From Melastoma dodecandrum (taxonomy: Eukaryota; Streptophyta; Magnoliopsida; Myrtales; Melastomataceae): DNA of 64,000 nt. A program made the translations under genes and the position numbers. Position 1 is the first letter of the stretch; the number at the start of each line of letters is the position of its first letter. The stretch lies in contig JARUPY010000602.1 of assembly GCA_029817715.1 (NCBI GenBank), positions 2,559,501 to 2,623,500 on the forward strand, read 5' to 3'. Positions 11,158 through 22,831 of this stretch are shown here, one piece after another. The notes under the pieces are model-generated. The model worked only from the letters and a program-made list of their open reading frames with translations, was not told the DNA's origin and ran no database searches.

Positions 11158-13480
11158 CTAGCGTCCTGTTTTTGCACGTTTCATCCCGCTAGAGTTGAAA
11201 GGAGAGACACTGCCGCTCGGGCCAGGACTATCCTCACGAAAGTTCGAATTCAACATCGCTAATTCTCGCAATTGCTGCCTCTTGATGTAGTCTTGCGACT
11301 CGTCCTGCTAGAAAAACGCTCACTTTCAGCAGAAAGCAAGACCATCGGACTGGACTATGACTTAACCAAACAAGAATGTACATTTCATGAGAAGTATCGA
11401 GCCGAGGCATTGTTACCAGGACAGCGAACAATTAGGCCCCCAGACATGGAAGAATGAAGACAAGGATGAGAATCATTGATAAATGAAGGCAAAGAAAGAG
11501 ATCCCATACCACGGGTTTAAGCAGCTCCTCGATAATTTCCTGAGCTTGCCGCAGTCTTATATCCATGATATTGGCAGGGAGATCAGCCTCTATCAGTATG
11601 TGCAGAGGATCATTGAGATGCTCATATCCCGGTCTCCCCCTAAGCTTATCCTCCTGGTAGACCGAAAGCACAGGAAATAATCATAATAAATAAGCGAGCG
11701 AAAAGATAAAACCAAGTTTAAGAATTGAATTTCTTTATTATCTTAATCCCAATCAGGACTCTTGCTAAAAAATCAAGAGAAACAGTTATAGATATGAGCA
11801 ATGCCTTATCGGGATCTTTGATAGAGCCTTTTCCTCTAATGTACACACGGCAGCCAGTTGTAGCTTCAACCCTTTTCAGCGAATTTCCTCTTGGCCCAAG
11901 AAGTCGGCCGACAAAATTGAACTGATATACAGAACAACACGCATTTTTATTAAAGTTGTTCGAACAAGGCAATGCAATCAACCATCCTCACAAACCTCAA
12001 GCTTACATTTGGGTAAGCATCTACTGGAATTTCTAATCGCAAGATCCTCTTCACAGTGAACGAACTCGGACTGGCTGGAGCTCCTTGCCAGTCCATCGTC
12101 ATTCCAGGGAGTCCGCCCAATCTCTGCAGTAAACCAAATCAAGCAAATTTGAAATATCTTCCAGAGTATGTCAGAGAGCATTGCAGAAGCAGATCTTTTC
12201 AAAGTTCTTCGATAGACATAACAGTGGTAGATCAAATAGATATCTAATTAGAAAATATGCAATAGAAAATGCTAGGAGACATCGCTTAGACGGTGGCATG
12301 TTCCATAATTTTGGAACCAGTAGCATTCCAAAAAATACTAAAGTAGTTTCAATTAAGAAAAATGAAACCGCTTTCCAGGACACGAACAATTTGCTCCGTG
12401 GCACAACCTGCACAATCATAAAGCTAAATTATTAAGAAGGATAACTGCATGGTACCTCCTGTGAGAGACCGCTCCACCCACCCAATCCCGTCCCACTGGC
12501 ACTCGACATGATGTTTGATGAAGCCATTGGGCTAGGACTCCTGTATCGTAATCTATCAAAGTCACCATATCCTTGGTTGGACATCATCCCTGATACCCGC
12601 AGGATCTCTGCAAGAAGGCAAGTCCAATATGAGTAGAAACACAAAGGCAATCAGGTCTTTTATGCATAATACAATTATTCATCAAATAAAGCTTTGACTA
12701 TCTGCAAAACAAGAGAGCCAGACTATTTAAGGCCAGCTGGGTATTGATGCAGGAAGTCGTGTAGATAATGCTGGTACATCAAGCCCGGACAAACTAACTT
12801 AGTTGCCAATACATGTCTCGATGCCGAGAGCAAAATAACAAGCACCGAGAGAGAGTTTCCAAATAGATGTCCACAAGCTAACGCTGCAAACCGTAGCTCG
12901 AAGCCGTGTTGAGGGCATCCAGAAATTCTCAGATCCTTTCAGCAAGGCATACAAGTGCCTCATCAAATCCGTGGCTAAGAAAATAAAATGATCAAAAATT
13001 GAAATCCAAGCAGGGCTTCCCTCTCAGGCCACTCAGAGTTCTCCACTTAAGCAGCATGACACAAGAGGGCACTCCCTCAGATAACACAGGAACGCAATCC
13101 GAGGCGCTCGGGCAGGCCAAATCCACAAAAAGGAGCACAAAACCCAGAAATCACAGGGCACACTCAGATCAAAACAAAGGCGAGAGGCCACGACCTTGAT
13201 TCAAGAGGCGGCTACAAATCGGGAGGACCTGCATGAAAGGGCCGAGCTTCTGATGCTCAGCCAGCAGCTCTGCCAAGTACTGACTACAAAAGAACACCCC
13301 CCCAGAAGAGGGAAAAGCAAAACCCATCAAATCCACCACAAACAGATCAAATAGAACAAATCGACAATATCCGCCCCCCGGAAATCCTCACTTGTCAACA
13401 ACAGCATCTGGGTTGGTCCTAATCTGGGGGGAGGCTGCCCTGGCGGGGGAGTAGTTAGCGGAGTTGTACAAACCCGACAT
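11158..13480 (-). CDS. KH domain RNA-binding protein, STAR/quaking-like (SPIN1-like)
   Basis: Plant single-KH STAR-family RNA-binding protein close to rice SPIN1 and Arabidopsis At2g38610-type proteins; SPIN1 is linked to flowering control. Seven exons on the minus strand: 13480-13392, 13283-13195, 12607-12456, 12123-12007, 11921-11805, 11653-11510 and 11304-11158. They join in phase to 284 residues, the family's length. Residues 1-16 are [16 protein letters not shown]; the dimerisation segment ([20 protein letters not shown]) follows. The KH core around residues 150-190 has [20 protein letters not shown] and [15 protein letters not shown]. The downstream segment has [16 protein letters not shown], and the protein ends [11 protein letters not shown]. 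The intron after exon 5 starts GC (AAG|GCATTG), not GT, because the flanking protein [17 protein letters not shown] is unambiguous. The 5' side carries a 28-C tract about 300 bp upstream. Confidence 0.95.
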
Positions 13481-13781
13481 GGATGAAGTGAAAGACTCGA
13501 CTACAACCCCTTAAACAAAAGGTTGAAGCTTTGAATTGGGTTTTCCTCTTCTTTTTCTGGGTATGTTGAGCTCTCTGCAGTAGCAGCTGCTGCTGATGCT
13601 CTTGCCGCCGCTGCTTGATGTTTGTAGAGGCTAAGGGCAACCCGCAAAGTTTTGTGGAATTAATAAATAAAGGAAAGAGAGAAAAAATCCCGAAAGTATG
13701 TATATGCAAAGAGCCCCCTCCCCGACAAACTACCACAAATCCCGACAGTGTTTTTGGTTTGTAGGGAGCTTCGAGTTTTCA

Positions 13782-13814
13782 CCCCCCCCCCCCCCCCCCC
13801 CCCCCCCCCGGGGG
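13782..13814. repeat. C28 homopolymer followed by G5
   Basis: Twenty-eight consecutive C residues (13782-13809) run directly into five G (13810-13814). On the minus strand, the sense strand of the nearby KH gene, this is a G28 run about 300 bp upstream of its start codon. Confidence 0.95.
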
Positions 13815-15731
13815 TGTCTCCCCTCCTCTCCTCTTGTAATAAAAAAATTCATACACTAATCTTTGCACTACAACCTCGTTGCTCATGTGTCCTACTCCTA
13901 CTACTACTTACTACTAAAACTATGCTATTGGATTTCTTCTTCAGTTCAGCTGCTCCAGTTAATTTCTTCTACTTTTAATTTTTTCCAAGTAACTCATAAT
14001 TTTTGGAATTTATGAGTGTGTGTGGATTGACCACGCGTGGATCCACCAAAAACCCAAAAATATATACACTTTCTTTCTTTTCTTCCTTTAAAATAAACAT
14101 AAAACATAACGATTCTACCTATAAGTTCGACCTTTTACACCGCCGTTAATTAATTCCACAAATATTACGTGTTACTCTGCAATAATCACGTCCATATAGT
14201 AAAAATAAGTTATAAAAAAAGAAAAGTTTTGCATAATCTTTTCATAAAAGGGACACGTGGAAAGCATGCATGGGAAATTCAGGAGGTAAAAAAAAAAAAA
14301 AAAAAAAGAAATACCGGAAGTTCCTTTTTGGTTTGGTTGGGTGTGTTATTATTATTATTAAAAGCACAAAAGTAAGAGTCAAGGAAAGGTTGGGGAAAAA
14401 AGACAGAGAGAGAGAGAGAGAGAGAGAGATTAGGAGGAGATAGATCCCAGGTTTATGTTCTTCCGGTAATCTTGGAACCCCCCAAAAAAAAAAATTTGAC
14501 CATGTCAAAAAAAGCAGACTTGGTTGGACTTTTGATGATAAAATCCTCTCCATTTTTTTTTTAAAAAAAAACATTAGTGTTTAATTGGGAAACGCCCAAA
14601 GAAGATATCTCAATGTTAGTATTCCACTTATATGTAAATTAGTTCTGCTTTTTTAAAAGTCATAAAATAAAACAAATTTTATTTATTTATTTTTAATTTT
14701 ATGGTATTCAACTAGTTTTTAGAAAATAAGAATGCCAATTGTTGGGCCTGGGCTTGGATGGATAGTTAATATAAACTTAATACAAAAGGAATGTCACCTT
14801 CATCAACCTCCAATGCAAATGAATGGCTTTGCTTGCTCTACGCATATCGTTTGGTCAATAAAATAGAAAATTAACAAAAAATTAATATCCCGACAAAGAT
14901 TGGTCCAACTCCACCAGCCACGACCTCTTCTTCTTCTTCTTCACCAATTAAAAATAAAAAACAAATAATTAATAATTATTATTTAATTGTCTAACCCCTC
15001 CTCTCCTCCCCCTAAAGAAAAAATCAAACAACACTAATAATTCGGAATTTTGAATTGTTTTACTCTACAGCTTACGAAAACGATTACGACTCAATACTTA
15101 ATTTATGGATGATATTTTCGTAGAGGATTGATTCAACGACTATGATGAGGACCCAGACAATACATATTCTGGTGAGTGAACTACGTAATGTTTGATTCAT
15201 CTGATTCATGCTCGTGCTAAAAAGGAAACGTTGACAACTACAATTTCGTTGGTAAATGGATTAAATACAAATTCTTGCTTTTTTTTAATTTTAATACGGA
15301 GAAGTTTCTTATGGTAAACACTTTTGAATATATGAGAAATTTCGTATAAAGAATTATAGCGTACATAAAAGCATATACACCTCCTGTGTGTTCAACTCTA
15401 AAAACATATTACACGGTCGGTTATTACCAAATTGAGGAAAATATTAGCCCAACCAAAAAAGTCTAGAATTCTAAAATGATAGTGAGTTAATGACGGGGTT
15501 GGTCAATTGGGGTCTCATTCAATTCCCCATTCAAATACTATAAAGTTGCCTGCTTAGATACAAAATGAAAAACATAGCAGCAGCAAAAGTCATGGGTACA
15601 GTTGCTGTTCTTTCTTCTTATTGATCTCTCTCGTCTTTGCTTTTTAAACCAAACTCATCCAAATGAATCACTAGGAGGACGGCCGATATGAACAACTATG
15701 CAACATTCGGGATTTCGGATTCGAATTTTTC
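13815..15731. other. AT-rich intergenic region with microsatellites
   Basis: Holds an A-tract (14288-14306), an ATT run (about 14347-14359), a GA dinucleotide repeat (14403-14429), oligo-A/T stretches near 14484-14493 and 14555-14570, and a TTC run near 14925-14941. No gene or transposon end is supported. Confidence 0.6.
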
Positions 15732-16700
15732 TTAAGGTACGTACGTTCTCGTGCTCTCCAGCTGCTGTTGGGTTCTGGTCACTGTAGCCGACGAGGCTCT
15801 CGTTTCTCCCACTGGAGACACTCGAAGGGCTTCCCCTGCTTCGGCCGCTCTCTCCATCCTCCGAATGTCTGTCCTTCGCTTGCGTTTCCTCGCCCTCAAT
15901 GCCGACAATGTTAGAACTATCAACTGCAGAGCTGCCTATCACGGAACCCCCAATCCAAGCGACTCTTTGGGAGATTTTCTTTGATCCACCTGCAGGGGTC
16001 GGTGGGAGTAGGACTGCCATCCCCAGAGAAGGCACGGTAGATTCGATCGCCACCGAGAAATGCCCCCGTCGGGTTGTTGAACATGTGTTGTCGGGAACCA
16101 TACTTCTCAGATCCACTGAACCATTCAGATCAATCCTAACACAGTTTGGCGATGTCCCCACCGGTAGGACTGGGATGAATCTGGTGAAGTTTATAGTATC
16201 GGACTGCCGGACGCCATGATATTGAGCTCGGGCAAGTCGGTCACTGACAGATTCGATGCATTTTAGCGAGGAGGCCAAGAATAGGAACCAAGTAGCCGTA
16301 CCCAGTCAAAGGGTAGTAGGCACTTGATCAATTTCCCAGATTCTGGTACACCGACCAGAACCTCACAATGTAAGGACGAACGATGATCCCCGTCACAACT
16401 CATTGATCGCCAAACTCCAAGTTCTCAAGCTACCGCTCCTGAACCTCAACGCCTATCAAGTTCCCTAGAACGGCACCATCGTGAGGGACCCCGGTCTTCG
16501 GGCGAACGAAAGCACGGTATGCATAGTCCTGCAGGAGCGCATCTGACGCCCTTGCAGACTCCAAATCTGAAACCACATTCTCCACCTCGGTGGCACTCAG
16601 CATGTCCAGACCCTATGACTATGGCAATGAGCATCGCGAGGCTACGGAGAAGCCTCATCACCGTAGCCCCAGACAGCATTGCGACCTACGGATCTATTAC
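15732..16700 (-). pseudogene. DUF1191 family protein, frameshifted pseudogene
   Basis: The minus strand carries pieces of a plant DUF1191 protein (secreted/type I membrane proteins of unknown function, usually single-exon) in the right order but in changing frames. At about 16680-16590 a hydrophobic signal-peptide-like start is seen (MRLLRSLAMLIAIVIGSGHA). A frame change then gives ASDALLQDYAYRAFVRPKTG near 16560-16490. Stops and further shifts follow, with VYQNLGN and YYPLTGYGYLVPILGLLA near 16350-16280. The next frame gives FTRFIPVLPVGTSPNCVRID (from about 16195) and GHFSVAIEST. The cytoplasmic tail returns in another frame at 15890-15732: MERAAEAGEALRVSPVGETR and SATVTRTQQQLE, ending RTYVP and a stop. 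The membrane segment between them has degenerated. At least three frame changes and several stops make this non-functional. Confidence 0.85.
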
Positions 16701-17308
16701 AAAACACTCCACCGACCATTTCATCACAATGCAGCAATCAGAAACAACTAATTCCCTTACAACCCGACATTCAGTGAAGCTCTCGAGGCGATACTTGATT
16801 TCCCACCCCCACCAACCAAACTTGGAATTTTTATCTACGATGTTAAACCATATAATATACACAAAGCACAACAGAACAACTTAAGCTTTTAGCTCAAATA
16901 ATAAGATTTCTACGTGCAAAGACGGAAACTTTGGGAGAGTTACGGGGCCGTTGTTGAAAGAGGCAGAAAGGAGGAACAGCTCTAAAATAGCAACGCAGGC
17001 GAGTAAATCTCGGGATAAGCATAGAACGTTCTACCCCAGAAAACATTAATGCACAAGAATTTTGCACAGTTTGTCATTATTTGAAACCAAACAAATGCCC
17101 GGATTTACAAATAAATAAATAAATAAATATCAATGCGCTTGCGCAGGCAGGTGATGATGTTCTTCTTATTTCCTTCTTTTCTGGTGATAAAATTGTTGGC
17201 CAACAATGGAATGGAAAAAAGAAATATAAAGAAACCATGAATGAAAGAATAAAAAAGAATGAGGCATTGGGCAAGTCGCGAAAAAAGACCTGAGACCCGG
17301 CTCCCAAC
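16701..17308. other. Intergenic spacer
   Basis: Region between the DUF1191 relic and the 3' end of the coiled-coil gene. It includes a short TAAA run near 17110-17127. It likely contains the coiled-coil gene's 3' untranslated region. Nothing else is visible. Confidence 0.5.
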
Positions 17309-20300
17309 TTAGGAAGACATTGACGGCGGTGTTTTATTGCCTCGTACCTGGGAAGATGCTTTGCCTGAGGGGCTCTTGTTGGGAGGTGCATTTTCCTCTT
17401 CCTGCAAGGCTGGAAGGTTTAGGAGGTCGCTCATCTTCGTCGTGTTTCCTGACATGGGAACCTCAACGGGAGAAGTCGGGGATGTTGGAGACATGGATAG
17501 CATGCTTGACATTGAGGGGTAGAGGGGATACACTTCCGAGACCTCATCGATACCCTCGTCCAAGTACACAACGTCCTGCATTGTCAGCTGGTGGTACTCG
17601 ATGATTTCCCTCAGGAAGCGATTCTCCCGTGAGAGGGTCTCGTTCTCGTGAGCTAGTCGGGCTTTCTCTGCTAGAAGTGTCTCCAACTGAAGCCGAATCT
17701 GACAGAAGTTTAAGAACCACGTATTAGAGAGTTCCTTCTAGAGGCATTGCAGCAGTAAACAACATGCAAACCGTCAGATGCTTGTTATTCAATTGATTTA
17801 ACATCATTAGAACACGACAATAACGAGATTCGAATGTTTCCAGCCAAATAAATTTGAACTTTCTTATTATCTTCAAAAGAATTGTTTCCAGCACCAAAAA
17901 CTGCCGGAGGAAAGTAAATCAGTGAGAGGGAAAACAGTGAGGTTTTCTTCAGGATTTTATTTTCCAACCCAGACTATATAACATAAATTCATCCAGCATA
18001 CTTATCAAACAAATTTCTTCCAGCATACACTGATTAACTGTTGGAATCAAAGTAACAGGCAGAAGATAGATACCATATCATCATCTGCTGCAGTTCCCCC
18101 CTTTTCCCGACCTTCTCGGAGGACCTTGTTCTCGTCTTCAAGTTGGGAACAGCGGATCTTTGCAAATGCCAAATCTGCTTTAACAGTTTTTAGCTCGCGC
18201 AGGAGTAGTTTTGCTTTGGCAGCAGTAGCCATTGCAACCTGTCGTTCAAAGTAATGCAGGTTTATCCTATCGCAGTGGCAAAATCTTGCTTAAACAAGTC
18301 ATTCTAAGAGGTATCCGTCAAAACGTCAGTCATTAATACCACTCTAAATTTAAAAAGATAATGGCTGTAAAAGATTGTTCTTAATAAGTACAAGAAGTAC
18401 AAGGGTCCACCTAAAGCTTCAAATTCATCACCAGCAGTGCTCATTTCACAAAAAGGGACAAGTTGGAAGATGGACCTTTATTGGTTGCCATCTGCAAATG
18501 TCTCTGAAATTACAAGATGAAAAGATACTAAGTCGTGCCATGCATATTCACACACAACATGGAAGGCAACTTACGTCGCGAGAAGCCTTGAGCTGAGTTT
18601 CCTGGTGAGTTTGAGCTTGCGGTTGCCCTGGTTGTTGCCACAAGTTGTTCGTGCCAGGCTGAACATTTTCATCTAGACCCGAACCCTTTCTTCTAATTTG
18701 CAGTTTTTGTGTTTCTTGAATGATGTCCTGTGTCTTAGCACGGCCTTCCTATAACCATGATCATTGTAAATTTAGTAATTTGAATGTATGCGATGGTACA
18801 TATTCAACAAGACATGTGACATATGCGCTGGAGATTCTGGCCTAGTGTTCTGCACATGTATTCTAATACCAAATAAGATGAACTCTTACAGTCAGATGAT
18901 GATCTGCAGAGATTGTTTTACTCGATCATTACATCACTAGACTAATTATATATCAAGCCTCCACAATATGCTAATTCTTCCAACTTTGAGCTAATCTCAG
19001 TTTATCTGCATAGCAGCATTCAGTTTAAATACACTTAGGACGTGCATGAGGATTGTACTACGGGAGGCAAGCAATACCTCATAAGCCTTCTCAAATGAGT
19101 CTCCAATCCGATTCAGTGAAGAAGTGATCTTGTCCAAGCCCTTCCGCAATGTAGGGTTGTCCACTTTTCTGGAACTCTCAGATCTTTGGTGTGTCATCTG
19201 GCACCAAGATAAAAACCAGAATTTTCACCCCCATATAAAAGAAGATGTAGAGGACCCCAAAAAAGGTGGCACAAAGGAATAAAAAATTATGCATAATGGA
19301 CGATTTGGAAATTCCATATTGTAACATAAGCCCATGTATTTAGCTCAGGCAAGCTCTTCATGTCGCCATGTTGGCTTTTGAATGCAATGAGATTACGAAA
19401 TTCACCTGGCCAAGAGTGTCAGAATTCTGTGGTTTCATTCTGCTGGGATTTTCAAGCTGTTGAGATGCTTTCTCATCCTCAAGGATAGACTTAGCTTTGC
19501 GAGCGAGAATACCCCAAAACCCAGACCTAGAATCATTGTTCTCCAACCTATCTCCATATGCAGCAAAACTCTACAATAACCAGATCACCATGGTTAATGC
19601 CCACAATATCAACCGATGCATGCCAATCAAGGGGCACTGAGATTCTACAGGAATATTGTCTGAGTGCTTAAACATTTGTGCATAGAGACACAGCAAAGTG
19701 ACTATTTCGGCCACTCTTCAAGTTGAAAAAGGTGGTCTGTCACAGGGGCGAGAATCGAGCAAATAAAACTATGGAGGCTCTCTCCTCATTACTCCTCTCC
19801 TCTGGAAATGGTGACAAACTCAATCATGAACATATCATCTCTACCAAAACAAAGCCACATTCCTCATAATCTGTCCCTTTCGTCCGAACTAAAAGATTCA
19901 GATAATCACTACCCCAGAAGTTTACCCCATATGGTCACCCAGTTAGATACTCAACTCACCAAACAATATAACATCCCCCATCGTAGATATCTCCAAACAG
20001 CTTCCACACAACCAACCAGCAAACGGCATTTCTCCAAATCGAGTCAGAACATCCAAATCCTCAAGCCGATAACACAATCCTCCACAATCACAGAACAGCA
20101 TAACCAATCAATCAGACCAAATCACATAAAACAACTCACGACCATACGCGGGATCAGCTCCAATGGAACAGCAAATTTCCAGAGGATCGTAAAAACCAAT
20201 GACCTTAGATCTCAAGGCGTCGCTATCTTTATCCCTGTAGGAGAAGCCTGAGCCCCCGCCTCCGTAAGCGGACGACAGCGACGACTCTCGGTGAGCGGCG

Positions 20301-20437
20301 GAAGCACGGATCGCCTGGGCTGCGAGGGAGGACGAATCGCCCTCCTCGTCGGAAGCAAGGGCATTCGGAGGAGGGGGGTTGAACACCTCCTCGAACGTCG
20401 ACGATCTCGAAAGCCCATGCCTTCTCCTGTACGCCAT
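17309..20437 (-). CDS. Conserved plant coiled-coil protein of unknown function
   Basis: Six exons on the minus strand: 20437-20204, 19570-19406, 19197-19078, 18748-18575, 18238-18074 and 17698-17309. They encode 415 residues; every intron is phase 0. The N-terminus ([20 protein letters not shown]) is followed by a Ser/Gly-rich segment. Next come [20 protein letters not shown] (exon 2), [20 protein letters not shown] (exon 3), and two helical segments: [20 protein letters not shown] with [17 protein letters not shown] (exon 5), then [20 protein letters not shown] with [14 protein letters not shown] (exon 6). The tail is rich in Ser, Pro and Met. It looks like a family I know only as uncharacterised plant coiled-coil proteins; no catalytic motif is seen. 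The exon 1 donor at AAG|GTCATT was chosen because it is the only one that keeps frame into exon 2; other donors nearby hit a stop. Confidence 0.82.
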
Positions 20438-22340
20438 GCCTTCCTCAACCTTTGCACCTCCGAATCGGACTCCGGAACCTCATTCGCTGTCGGGACAGCC
20501 GCAATGGCCAGTGGCGCGAGCTTCAACCGCCGGCAGGTGTTGGTTATGGGGTGGCGATTCGACGTCGCCTGCCAAACGTTTGAAGGAATAATTAATCAAT
20601 TTTTGTAACTAACTCTTCCCAATTTCGTTCTCCTTAATTAATCATAATTAAGTAATCTTATTATTAATTAGTTAATCCATTCCATTTTATCTTATTACTA
20701 TTTTTAAGCAACATCTTTGTGATCAATCACGGCTATTCATGTCCTTGAGCTTCATCACGTTCGGGTGCCTTACGTCACATAGGAGTGACCATGTCTGTGA
20801 TGCTTGTGTTAAGACCATTCGAACTCAGGTCAGGTCTCGGACATCATTACCACGGCTTTCCGTTTGAAATGGTTACCATCAAAATAGGGCAAATCTAAAA
20901 AGGAAAAAAGAGTTCGGCCTAGTATATAAGTCTAAGCGGCTACTTCATCTCCAATTAATTGGTTTTAGGGTTGAACGTCGTTGAATTTGAATATTAGACT
21001 TGATATTTGGGTCGGTTCGATCTTACCAACATTGTATTATGACTTGATGTCGTGTGGTCCGATTCAATCCAGAAAAGGCATCAGCTTGTATGCCCGTGTG
21101 TGGGCTTGTGTTTGAGGCAAACTCAGTACCTCGAAATTACTTCATAACGTCGTTGTCTTGGTATAAGGACAACTTCAGGCCATCGACACTAGAACTAGTT
21201 GGTAGATTTTGACCACAAGCGATGTAAAACTATCAAACTAAAACACAAATGGTCTTGATTTTAGCTCGCATTAGACATTCTTTTTAATGAATTATTTGTC
21301 CCTCACTATTATTAAGTTGTATAAGGGAAATTCTATAAATAGCTCTTCGGGAGTAACAAAGAAAAGAACAAATGTGTCGGTCTTGTAAACCGAGTGTTCC
21401 TATAAGAAATCTCTAAGGGAATAGTTATCGTAACTTTTAATGTTGTATTGATTCACTATATTATTTCATACACTTATTTAATATGCATATATATACGAAC
21501 GGTACTTTCAAACAACTTTTGAAACGAAAAGAAATGACCTTTTGTCAAAAGAAACTGCCCACTAATAATCATTATACCGGAAAAGATGTGACTCTTTGTC
21601 ACAGACGAACATAACATTTATTCACAAAAGAAAGCGTCACAAAGAAGGGTTGTAACTTGTTCATCTTCAAAGCAAAACGTTAAGATAACCGAGTGTATTT
21701 ATTATTTCCCTTACAACCCTTGGTAGGAACATTTCCGTCACTCTTAGTTTCTCCTCAAAATATCGAATGATGCATCGGTTTAATTCGGCGGATGCAATCC
21801 ATCACCCACGTAGATCTCATTGACGCATTTGATGGATGCATTGTCTCGGTTTTGTTCAACTATCAACGTTTTTCTAACATTTAAATATCCGATTAACAAC
21901 AACTCCAACTGGCGTAATCTATATCAATATGTACAAACAGAGGGGTGCCCTCCGAGGTCGACGTGAAAATGATGTCAGCACTTGGAGATGTCCGAGAGAA
22001 AATTTGCAATGCGAATAGCTTCCTTGGTGCGACTCCAAGCACAACCGTCTCTAGATCATCACGGAACATCATCTCCTTTCTCCTCCTGTTTTGTCATCCT
22101 GTGTGCAGGCTGGCAGATAAAAAACGCCATGTTTTCTGCCGGAACAAAATTAGCATCGTCAAAAGGATGTACCATAGCTTGTATCGTTCGTTCATTGTTT
22201 GAATCGTATGAGCCAGAAAATGCGTTATGTTCAATTTCTCGAACAGTCTGAAATGGACAAGGAGAATCGGTTGGCGAAGGGAACAATTCAATAAAAGTTT
22301 AAGGATTTCTCACCGCAAAGATGAGATCAATGAGAATGTT
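20438..22340. other. Intergenic region with possible LTR-like remnant
   Basis: No coding sequence is supported. The part from about 20930 to 21480 has TE-like character. A TATA-like CTATAAATAG lies at about 21334-21343, followed by a short pyrimidine/purine mosaic as in copia-type LTRs. No paired LTR, primer-binding site or retroelement protein relic was found, so the assignment is weak. Confidence 0.3.
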
Positions 22341-22346
22341 TGCTCC

Positions 22347-22355
22347 TTTATATAG
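22347..22355 (+). promoter_or_regulatory. Probable TATA box of the DUF26 gene
   Basis: TTTATATAG sits about 80 bp upstream of the ATG at 22436, a normal distance for a plant TATA box with a short leader. Confidence 0.6.
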
Positions 22356-22435
22356 CCGTGATCGTAGCTCTTATCCACCAAGAAATTTCTCTCATATCGA
22401 GACTGTAAATACGAGCGCAAAAGAGCGGGAGTGAG

Positions 22436-22831
22436 ATGGGAGATCTTTCAAAGATTGTTGTCGCAGCACTGGGGGTCCTCTTCATGATGGTAGCCTCCAT
22501 GACTGCTACCCCGGTCACAACCATCGTCAGCTCGAACGCGACGGCCAACACTTACGGCCCGGGCAACTATGCCAACAGTGTTGACTACGTCCTCGACGAC
22601 ATGGCTACTGTTACGCCCAACCATCCCGGCTATGACTACCACACCAATTCTCCGTATACAGTCGAAGTTGCCTACGGTCATTCAACGTGCAACAAAGCCC
22701 TGACGTTTGCCGACTGCGGGACCTGTGTCGCAGCCGCTAAAAGCCTCATCAAGAAACTGCATCCAAACAGCATGGGAGTGGAGATGAATCTACAGGATTG
22801 TAGCATGAGGTATGAGAGCTATTATGTTTGA
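22436..22831 (+). CDS. DUF26 (Gnk2/ginkbilobin-like) small secreted protein
   Basis: Intronless gene for 131 residues. The N-terminal ~24 residues form a signal peptide (hydrophobic VVAALGVLFMMVASM, then TATP). The remainder is one DUF26 domain with the hallmark C-x8-C-x2-C motif (CNKALTFADCGTC), a further Cys at LQDCSMRYESY, and the family's closing SMRYESYYV. Single-domain DUF26 proteins such as ginkbilobin-2 bind mannose and inhibit fungi, and act in the apoplast; this role is inferred from the family. The gene stands alone with its own TATA box. No kinase domain follows, so it is not a cysteine-rich receptor kinase. Length and ending fit the single-domain class. Confidence 0.9.
   Translation: MGDLSKIVVAALGVLFMMVASMTATPVTTIVSSNATANTYGPGNYANSVDYVLDDMATVTPNHPGYDYHTNSPYTVEVAYGHSTCNKALTFADCGTCVAAAKSLIKKLHPNSMGVEMNLQDCSMRYESYYV

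Noticed and set aside
13748..13978. Frame with a proline run
   Set aside because: Proline run comes from the C28 homopolymer; not a coding signal.
19808..20251. Plus-strand 147-residue frame
   Set aside because: Lies across intron 1 and exon 1 of the coiled-coil gene on the opposite strand; no domain.
22436..22831. Reading the DUF26 gene as the first exon of a cysteine-rich receptor kinase
   Set aside because: The frame ends in a proper stop just after the single DUF26 domain and no second DUF26, membrane span or kinase follows in the next 2.5 kb.
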